Under the pieces are notes generated by a model. The model searched no databases. It worked only from the letters and a program-made list of their open reading frames with translations, and was not told the DNA's origin. From the NCBI GenBank assembly GCA_024686335.1, contig JAILCI010000060.1:1-64000 (forward strand): a stretch of 64,000 bases of DNA, in the 5' to 3' direction. The translations under genes and the position numbers were made by a program. Of the stretch, positions 18,538-27,600 are shown in pieces. The first letter of the stretch is position 1; each line of letters starts with the position of its first letter. This stretch comes from Bacteroidales bacterium. GTDB taxonomy: Bacteria > Bacteroidota > Bacteroidia > Bacteroidales > WCHB1-69.

Positions 18538-19199
18538 ACTCATTTGCTGAATCGATAAAATATTTCCCCGTTGTCATCATCGCCAACGGGGATTTTCCAA
18601 ATTATGAACCTGCACTAAACATTCTACAAAGCGCTAAGGTCATCGTTTGTTGCGACGGCGCGTATGAAAACTTTCTGCAGCAAAACATTAATACACAAGC
18701 GGAAATAGTAGTAACTGGAGATGGGGATTCCTTATCATCTGATCTTTTAGAAAAATGCCAACCTTTCTTCATTGCTGATTGGAGCACCGAATATAATGAT
18801 CTACAGAAGGCTTTAAAATATTGCCAAAGAAAAGGTTATCAGCAAGTTCTTCTTATAGGTTGTGAAGGCAAACGAGAGGATCATTTTATCGCCAATATCA
18901 GCATTATGGCCACCTATAGCGAGCAGTTAAACCTAACCATGCTGACGGCACATGGCATTTTTCACATCATACGGGAAAGCGCTACCCTACCCTCCTTTGC
19001 TGGTCAACAGGTGTCTGTCTTCACCAAAGATAATGCATTGCCACTCTCCTTCGACGGGTTGAAATATCCCGTAAAGGAACGTTGCTTCCAACATCTTTGG
19101 GAAGGCTCTTTAAATGAGGCTTTGGGAGACAACTTCACCATCACCATTCATGGAGATGGGGTTGTAATCATCTATCAGACATTACAAAAAAAGGATTAA
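18528..19199 (+). CDS. Thiamine pyrophosphokinase
   Basis: Transfers pyrophosphate from ATP to thiamine to give thiamine diphosphate; cytoplasmic. The 223 residues fit the family. Motifs are VIIANGDFP, VVCCDGAY-like VIVCCDGAY, TGDGDSLSSD (normally GDFDS), and DWSTEYNDLQKALKYC for the acidic D..T.ND..KA block, then LIGCEGKREDH, close to the usual G..GGR.DH. The ATG at 18528 lies 10 bp inside the end of the glycogen gene, which implies translational coupling. Its stop shares TTAA (19196-19199) with the convergent M28 peptidase gene. Confidence 0.88.
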   Translation: MVLNSFAESIKYFPVVIIANGDFPNYEPALNILQSAKVIVCCDGAYENFLQQNINTQAEIVVTGDGDSLSSDLLEKCQPFFIADWSTEYNDLQKALKYCQRKGYQQVLLIGCEGKREDHFIANISIMATYSEQLNLTMLTAHGIFHIIRESATLPSFAGQQVSVFTKDNALPLSFDGLKYPVKERCFQHLWEGSLNEALGDNFTITIHGDGVVIIYQTLQKKD

Positions 19200-20485
19200 C
19201 GCAGATGTTCTAACGCATCTATCACCAGATGAGCAATATTGCTGAACTCTGACAATGAACATCCGGCTGAAGTATCGAAAGGATTGTGATATCCTCCGTA
19301 ACCTCCTCCCAATGTATAGATAAAAACGGCCGGCACTCCGCGCTCAGTAAACGGAAAATGATCACTATTGGCAGCATTATCACGTGCCTTTATCTCTTTC
19401 ACCCAATGAGATTTGTTATTTAACTGTACCATGGAATCATAAAAATCCTTTGTCTGAGGACCTTTTGCATTGACCATCATAATACCGTCGTCACCTCCAC
19501 ACATCAAATCCAAGTTAACAACCATCTTAATCGTTTGCAGATCAAAAATCGGATGAGCCACAAAGTAGGTTGATCCCAGCAGTCCAGCCTCTTCTCCACT
19601 AAAAACCACAACAGCAACAGTGTATTTTAAAGGATGTTGACGAAAATAGTTGGCTAATTCAATGACTGCGGAAGTTCCTGATGCATTATCATGACAACCA
19701 GGGAACATGACATCATCTCCCATCATACCGACATGATCGTAGTGAGCGGTCAACAAAACCATGCTGTCTGGTTCTTCCTTACCAGGAATAAAAGCGACTA
19801 CATTACGGGTATGATGCATGCGCACGTCATTGTTATAGGATATCTTCACCTTGTTCTTTTTGGCACTCATCAACTCTTTTTTGACATAAATGAGAGCATA
19901 TTGTGATTTATGATAGCCCATGCCGACAGTCCATGCAGACATCTCATCCACTCCTAAGATAAAACCCTTGCATTGGAATGCGTCTTTAAAACGCTGCAAC
20001 ATACCAAAGAGACGTTGCAGGGTTTTTATTGTATCAGCATCGTGACACTTTGTCAAGTCGACATAAAGCATAGATTTCTTAGCATTTTTATGTGTTGCGA
20101 AGAAAATATCAAGAGCCGTTTGATCTAATAAAGTTCTGTAATCCAAATTGATCACAGACAACGTAGCGTGCATAGTTGGAGAAAAGGGGGCAACCACAAA
20201 GTCATCCCAGCCTCTTAACTGCTTACCATTCAAGATAAAGGAAACAGAACCCTCCATAGCATGAACTGGAAAACCATATTCCTGTTCCTGCGTTTCAAGA
20301 CCCATCTTCTGAAATCTGCTTACAATATAGTCGGCAGCCAGACTATCCCCATGATAAGCATATCCGCGACCATACATATTCTTAGAGGTCAGAACGTCCA
20401 AATCCTTTCGCACCGAGTTGGAATCCTGGGCTTGAAGTCCGCAATATAGTAGCAGACTTACGATAAGAAAAGTCAGCTTTTTCAT
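19196..20485 (-). CDS. M28-family zinc aminopeptidase, secreted
   Basis: Exported peptidase of 429 residues with signal peptide MKKLTFLIVSLLLYCGLQAQ. The M28 zinc and catalytic set is complete: His in TAHYDHVG, bridging Asp in CHDNASG, the general base and ligand Glu pair in SGEEAGLLGS, Asp in VNLDLM, and His in SDHFPF. It likely removes N-terminal residues from peptides in the periplasm. No T9SS signal is seen. The ATG at 20483-20485 overlaps the stop codon of the upstream M28 gene as TAATG; an ATG two codons earlier is also possible. It is the last gene of the dsbD-lnt-C10-M28-M28 unit. Confidence 0.92.
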   Translation of the reverse strand: MKKLTFLIVSLLLYCGLQAQDSNSVRKDLDVLTSKNMYGRGYAYHGDSLAADYIVSRFQKMGLETQEQEYGFPVHAMEGSVSFILNGKQLRGWDDFVVAPFSPTMHATLSVINLDYRTLLDQTALDIFFATHKNAKKSMLYVDLTKCHDADTIKTLQRLFGMLQRFKDAFQCKGFILGVDEMSAWTVGMGYHKSQYALIYVKKELMSAKKNKVKISYNNDVRMHHTRNVVAFIPGKEEPDSMVLLTAHYDHVGMMGDDVMFPGCHDNASGTSAVIELANYFRQHPLKYTVAVVVFSGEEAGLLGSTYFVAHPIFDLQTIKMVVNLDLMCGGDDGIMMVNAKGPQTKDFYDSMVQLNNKSHWVKEIKARDNAANSDHFPFTERGVPAVFIYTLGGGYGGYHNPFDTSAGCSLSEFSNIAHLVIDALEHLR

Positions 20486-21690
20486 TACCATTTTAAAATT
20501 TTAGCCGTTCCGGTGGTACTATTCTGGTTATAAGATTTCAAAAAATAGAAACCAGAAGGAAGAGATTGCAGAGAAATGGTTGGATTCTCTATAGTAACAT
20601 TATGGCAGGAGACCATCTGACCCTGAGCATTATAAATCTCCACAAACATCTCATCCAACTCAGCATCAGCAAAATCAATACGGATAGTACCTGTTGTAGG
20701 GTTAGGGCTAATATGCAGATTCTGTCTTTCATACGAAGCAACGCCTGGCAATGAGAATACATCATGATATGCATAATGAATAATCAGTGTCATGTTTGCT
20801 TTAGCCAGCTCAACTACATTGCTCAGATTGCACGTACCGATCACATCACCATCGGTATGGTGAAAAGGAGACAGGGTGGTCTCACGGAAAAAGACAGGAG
20901 GAAAGCCCTGGCTGGCATAGGAATATGCATCGCCATTCTGACTCTCAGGAAGATTACCAGCCACATCCATCATAATGGGTAGCAGCTGAGTGAAAGATTC
21001 AAGCATTAATGAAGCGTCAGAGCGTTGCGTCATGGCATTCTCATACCAGAGAATCGTCATCATGTGCATATTTTGGGGATCGTAAGCCACACGATCATTG
21101 TTGATCATCAGTTTCACATTTTCTTGGTTGGAAGCACGCTGCTGAGCATCCAACAGACTACCCGCGCGACCGAGTTCAAAACCATCTAATGCGATAAACT
21201 CCACTGTATTATTAGGCTGGAACTGGTGAGCTGTCAATACACGAGCCACCTCCAACATCAGAGCGACGCCAGCAGCATTGTTATCGGCACCACCCGTCAG
21301 ATCAGATTGGATTTCACCGGCAGCATTCAATGAGAGCATATCGTAATGCGCGCCCACGAGCACCACAGAATCGGAAGATCCGTTTCCTGGGATAAAACCT
21401 CTAACATTGTAGATATAGTCATCAAAGGTTGTATTTATCTCTGGATACACATAAAATGAATCGATGGTAACATTTAGCAGACCCACTGATTCCATTTTAG
21501 ACACAAGATATTGCGCCGCCTCACGATTTCCGAGCCATGAGCAACGGTTATATTGCTGCATCTCCGTCATAGTTGCTTGAACCGAGTCTTCACTTAGTTC
21601 TGACAGCATTATCATCAGATCGGCATCCGTCTGAGCGAACATGGCAGCACTTACCATGAGCATAGCCACAAGGGTGTAAATTTTCTTCAT
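20485..21690 (-). CDS. M28-family peptidase homologue with T9SS sorting domain; general-base Glu replaced
   Basis: Secreted protein of 401 residues with signal peptide MKKIYTLVAMLMVSAAMFAQ. Zinc-site residues of M28 are visible at His115 (GAHYDML), Asp136 (GADNNAAG), Glu172, Asp199 (NNDRVAY) and His277/278. The usual GEE block reads DGFELGRAGS, so the general-base Glu is Phe171. It may therefore be inactive or binding-only. The C-terminus (SPNPTTGTIRIDF to SGFYFLKSYNQN and KILKW) is a type A T9SS signal, so it should reach the cell surface. It starts 3 bp after the stop of the giant C10 gene. Confidence 0.9.
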   Translation of the reverse strand: MKKIYTLVAMLMVSAAMFAQTDADLMIMLSELSEDSVQATMTEMQQYNRCSWLGNREAAQYLVSKMESVGLLNVTIDSFYVYPEINTTFDDYIYNVRGFIPGNGSSDSVVLVGAHYDMLSLNAAGEIQSDLTGGADNNAAGVALMLEVARVLTAHQFQPNNTVEFIALDGFELGRAGSLLDAQQRASNQENVKLMINNDRVAYDPQNMHMMTILWYENAMTQRSDASLMLESFTQLLPIMMDVAGNLPESQNGDAYSYASQGFPPVFFRETTLSPFHHTDGDVIGTCNLSNVVELAKANMTLIIHYAYHDVFSLPGVASYERQNLHISPNPTTGTIRIDFADAELDEMFVEIYNAQGQMVSCHNVTIENPTISLQSLPSGFYFLKSYNQNSTTGTAKILKW

Positions 21691-21693
21691 TTT

Positions 21694-24600
21694 CTATCTT
21701 TTTAAAACATTAAATAATTCTCTTGCAATGCTGCCGTCCCTCAATCGGGCAAACAACAAATAAACGCCATCTGCCAGATCTGCAACCTCGACAGTTTGAA
21801 TTCCCTCTCCACGACATTCAATAGTCTTAAGCAAACTGCCGTTCATGTTATACAACTGAATAGTCTCAAGATTTCCACCGTCCACATAAAGTATTGAAGC
21901 AGCGGGAACAGGGAAAAGAGTCAACTTGATCTGTTGCAAATCATCAACACCAACATCAATAATACGAACTGTCAGATGTACTAAGCTATCGCAGCCGTAG
22001 ATAGTCTCCAGCAGATAGTCATACTCACTAACGGCCGGAGAATCCTCTGTTATAGTCACTTGGGCATCGGTGATTTCATAAGGCAGGTCATGAACTGAGA
22101 GGAGTAACGTGTCATAGGTTTCGACACTCTGATTAACAGTCAGATGCAATGTTACAATGGAGTCGCAGCCGTTGGCCGCCGTAAAGGGCTGGGTGTAGTC
22201 GCCAGAGGTGGTGTATTCAGTGCCGTTCCACGTGTGGGGACCGCATGAGGATAACGTTATTTCGTTATAAACGGAATTAAGAACAGTCAAGTGCAAGGTC
22301 ACGATGCTGTCGCAGCCGTTGGCAGCCGTGAAGGATTGGACATATGTGCCAGATAGGACATATAGGACGCCGTTCCACGTATGGGAACCGCAGGAGGATA
22401 ACGTTATTTCGTTATAAACGGGATTACGGACAGTGAGGTGAAGGGTCACAATTGAGTCGCAGCCATTGGCAGCCGTGAAAGATTGGACATATGTGCCGGA
22501 TAGGTCATATAGGACACCGTTCCACGTATGGGAGCCGCATGAGGATAACGTAATATCGTTATAAACGGGATTAAGAACCGTCATGTGCAAGGTCACAATA
22601 CTGTCGCAGCCGTTGGCGGCAGTGAAGGTCTGGGTGTAGTCGCCAGAGGTGGTGTACTCAGTGTCGTTCCACGTGTGGGAGCCGCAGGATGATAACGTTA
22701 TTTCGTTATAAACGGGATTACGGACAGTTAAGTGAAGGGTCACAATGCTGTCGCAGCCGTTGGCGGCAGTGAAGGTCTGGGTGTAGTCGCCAGTGGCGGT
22801 GTACTCGGTGCCGTTCCAAGTGTGGGAGCCACAAGTGGTTAACGTTATCTCGTTATAAACGGGATAACGAACCGTAAGGTGAAGTGTCACAGTGCTATCA
22901 CAGCCATTGTCTGCAGTGAAGGTCTGGGTATAGTCGCCAGTGGCGGTGTATTCCGTGCCGTTCCAAGTGTGGGGACCGCATGAGGATAACGTTTTTTCGT
23001 TATAAACGGAATTAAGAACAGTCAAGTGAAGAGTAACGATACTGTCGCAGCCGTTGGCCGCCGTGAAGGTCTGGGTGTAGTCGCCCGTGACGGTGTACTC
23101 AGTGCCGTTCCACGTGTGGGGACCGCAAGTGGATAACGTAATATCGTTATAAACGGGATAACGGACGGTCAAGTGAAGGGTCACGGTGCTGTCGCAGCCA
23201 CTGGCGGCAGCGAAAGATTGGACGTATGTGCCGGATAGGTCATATAGGACACCGTTCCAAGTGTGAGAGCCGCAAGTGGATAACGTAATATCGTTATAAA
23301 CGGGATAACGAACCGTCAAGTGAAGGGTCACAATGCTGTCGCAGCCGTTGGCGGCAGTGAAGGTCTGAGTATAGTCGCCCGTGGCGGTGTATTCCAAGCC
23401 GTTCCACGTGTGAGAGCCGCAAGTGGATAACGTAATATCGTTATAAACGGGATAACGGACAGTCAAGTGCAAAGTAACAATGCTGTCGCAGCCGTTGGCG
23501 GCGGGGAAGGTCTGGGTGTAGTCGCCGGAAACGGTGTACTCGGTGCCGTTCCATGTGTGGGTGCCACATGAGAATAACGTAACATCGTTATAAACGGGAT
23601 AACGAACCGTAAGGTGAAGTGTCACAGTGCTATCACAGCCATTGTCTGCAGTGAAGGTCTGGGTGTAATCGCCAGTGGCGGTGTATCCCGTGCCGTTCCA
23701 AGTGTGAGGACCGCAAGTGGATAACGTTATTTCGTTATAAACGGGATAACGGACGGTCAAGTGAAGGGTGACGATACTGTCGCAGCCGTTGGCAGCTGTG
23801 AAGGCCTGGGTGTAGTCGCCAGAAACGGTGTACTCGGTGCCGTTCCACGTGTGAGAGCCGCAAGTGGTCAACGTTATTTCGTTATAAACGGGATTACGAA
23901 CAGTTAAGTGCAGAGTCACGATACTGTCGCAGCCGTTGGCGGCAGTAAAAGATTGGACGTATGTGCCGGATAGGTCATATAGGACACCGTTCCAAGTGTG
24001 AGAGCCGCAAGTGGATAACGTAATATCGTTATAAACGGGATAACGGACGGTCAAGTGAAGGGTAACGATACTGTCGCAGCCGTTGGCAGCCGTGAAGGTC
24101 TGGGTGTAGTCGCCAGTGGCGGTGTATTCCGTGCCGTTCCATGTGTGGGGACCGCAGGAAGATAACGTTATTTCGTTATAAACGGGATAACGGACGGTCA
24201 AGTGAAGGGTTACGATCGAGTCGCAGCCGTTGGCCGCAGTGAAGGTCTGGGTGTAGTCGCCGGAAGAGATGTATTCCGTGCCGTTCCACGTGTGGGGGCC
24301 GCAAGTGGTTAACGTTATTTCGTTATAAACGGGATTACGAACAGTTAAGTGCAGAGTCACGATACTGTCGCAGCCGTTGGCGGCCGTAAAGGCCTGGGTG
24401 TAGTCGCCGGAAACGGTGTACTCCGTGCCGTTCCACATGTGAGAGCCGCAAGTGGTTAACGTTATCTCGTTATAAACGGGATAACGAACCGTCAAGTGAA
24501 GAGTAACAATGCTGTCGCAGCCATTGGCGGCAGTGAAGGTCTGGGTATAGTCGCCAGAAACGGTGTACTCGGCGCCGTTCCAGGTGTGAGGGCCACAAGA

Positions 24601-27600
24601 AGATAACGTAATATCGTTATAAACGGGATAACGGATAGTCAAGTGAAGAGTAACAATACTGTCACAGCCATTAGCCGCCGTGAAGGTCTGGGTGTAGTCG
24701 CTAGAGGCGGTGTATTCCGTGCCGTTCCAGGTGTGGGGACCGCAAGTGGTTAACGTTATTTCGTTATAAACGGGATTACGAACAGTTAAGTGCAGGGTCA
24801 CGATGCTGTCGCAGCCGTTTGCCGCTGTGAAGGATTGGGTATAGTCGCCAGAAACGGTGTACTCGGTGCCGTTCCACGTGTGGGAGCCGCATGAGGATAA
24901 CGTAATTTCGTTATAAACGGGATAACGAACCGTAAGGTGAAGTGTCACAATGCTGTCGCAGCCGTTGGCAGCCGTGAAGGTCTGGGTGTAGTCGCCGGAG
25001 GCGGTGTATTCCGTGCCGTTCCAAGTGTGAGGACCGCAGGAAGATAACGTTATTTCGTTATAAACGGGATAACGGATGGTCAAGTGCAGAGTCACGATAC
25101 TGTCGCAGCCGTTGGCAGCTGTGAAGGCCTGGGTGTAGTCGCCAGAAACGGTGTACTCGGTGCCGTTCCACGTGTGAGAGCCGCAAGTGGTCAACGTTAT
25201 TTCGTTATAAACGGGATTAAGGACGTTCAAGTGCAGGGTCACGGTGCTGTCGCAGCCGTTGGCCGCTGTGAAGGTCTGGGTATAGTCGCCAGAGGCAGTG
25301 TACTCGGTGCCGTTCCAGGTATGGGGACCGCAAACGCTCTCGTTAATCTCTTTATACTTTGCGTCTGAGATGGACAAATGTAAAGTCACGATGCTGTCAC
25401 AACCATCTGCTGCCAAAAAGGATTGTGTGTAGTCACCTGAACTTGCATACTCAATGCCATTCCAAACGTAACTTTCACAATCACTTTCAAATATTTCAAC
25501 ATTCTTTGGCATATTTACCGTCAAATGCAAAGTAACAATGCTGTCGCAGCCGTTGGCGGCCGTAAAAGTCTGGGTATAGTCGCCCGTGGCGGTGTATTCC
25601 AAGCCGTTCCACGTGTGGGAGCCGCAGGTGGTTAACGTTATCTCGTTATAAACGGGATAACGGACTGTCAAGTGAAGGGTTACGATCGAGTCGCAGCCGT
25701 TGGCCGCAGTAAAAGATTGGACGTATGTGCCGGATATGTCATATAGGACACCGTTCCAAGTGTGGGAGCCGCAGGTGGTTAACGTTATCTCGTTATAAAC
25801 GGGATAACGAACCGTCAAGTGAAGAGTAACAATGCTGTCGCAGCCGTTGGCCGCTGTGAAGGTCTGGGTATAGTCGCCCGTGGCGGTGTATTCCAAGCCG
25901 TTCCACGTGTGAGAGCCGCAAGTAGTTAACGTAATATCGTTATAAACGGGATTAAGGACGTTCAAGTGCAGGGTCACGATGCTATCGCAGCCGTTGGCAG
26001 CCGTGAAGGATTGGACATATGTGCCTGATACGTCATATAGGACACCATTCCACGTATGGGGACCACAGGACGATAACGTTATTTCGTTATAAACAGGTTG
26101 AAGAATTGTAAGATGCAATGTATCTACTTGAGTGCAACCATGGGAATCTGCATGGGGGTAGAAATAGTCGCCAGAAGTGGTGTGGCTAAGACCGTGCCAG
26201 GTGTATGACTCACAAGCTGAAACACTCACCGCAGTATGCTCGGGATTGTAAATCGTCAAATGCAAGGTTACAATGCTGTCGCAACCGTTAGCAGCCGTGA
26301 AGGTCTGAGCATAATAACCCGAGGTTGTATATTCAGTGCCGTTCCAATTATATGAGCTGCAGGACGATAACGATATTATGTTATAAACGGGATTGAGGAT
26401 GGTCAAGTGAAGAATAACTATACTGTCGCAGCCGTTGGCCGCCGTGAAGGTCTGGGTGTAGTCGCCCGAGATGGTATATTCCGTGCCGTTCCAGGTGTGG
26501 GAACCGCAAGTGGTTAACGTAATATCGTTATAAACGGGATTAAGGATCGTCAAGTGCAAAGTTATAATGCTGTCGCAGCCATTAGCCGCCGTGAAGGATT
26601 GGACATATGTGCCGGATACGTCATATAGGACACCATTCCACGTATGAGAGCTGCATGAGGTCAACGTAATATCGTTATAAACGGGATGAAGAATTGTAAG
26701 ATGCAATGTATCTACTTGAGTGCAACCATGGGAATCTGCATGGGGGTAGACATAGTCGCCAGAAGTGGTGTGGCTAAGACCGTGCCAAGTGTATGACTCA
26801 CACGCTTCAACACTCACCGCAGTATGCTCAGGATTGTAAATCGTCAAATGCAAGGTTACAATGCTGTCGCAACCATTAGATGCCGTGAAGGTCTGAGCAT
26901 AATAACCCGAGGTTGTATATTCAGTGCCGTTCCAATTATATGAGCCGCAAGATGATAACGAAATTATGTTATAAACGGGATTGAGGATGGTCAAGTGAAG
27001 AGTAACTATGCTGTCGCAGCCGTTAGCGGCAGTGAAGGTCTTAGTGTAATCACCCGATGTGGAATACTCGACGTTGTTCCAAAAATAGGAACCGCATGAG
27101 GATAAGACTAATTCGTTATAAACGGGTTGAAGAATTGTAAGATGCAAAGTGTCAACTTGAGTACAACCGTGAGAGTCAGTATGAGAGAATGTGTAATCAC
27201 CTGAATTGGTATAGGTAATATCGTGCCAACTGAAGCTCTCGCATTCACTCTCGGTAACACTTTGATGATTGACATTCCACACTTCAGTCGTCAAAACCAA
27301 TATATGATCATCATACTCTAGGCTTTGCGTTCCAGGTGACGTGAAAGTCACCCCTCGCCATGTCAATGGAAAGGCATCGTAACAAACAATCGTATCAACA
27401 TATAAAGACGGTAAAACCACATCAATACTGTCTGTAGATACAACCACACATCCATCATCCCAATTTGTCAAGACATCATAGACATAATGCCCTGGAGAAA
27501 CACCTACATCTTGATAACCAGCAGAATAAATTTCATCTAGTTGAACACCATTCTTCCAAACGGAATACGAAACCACTGTGCTCGGCACATCTTCTACTGT

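Noticed and set aside
22126-27267. CRISPR-like periodicity
   Set aside because: The 147-bp units are contiguous coding sequence in frame without spacers; no cas genes are present.
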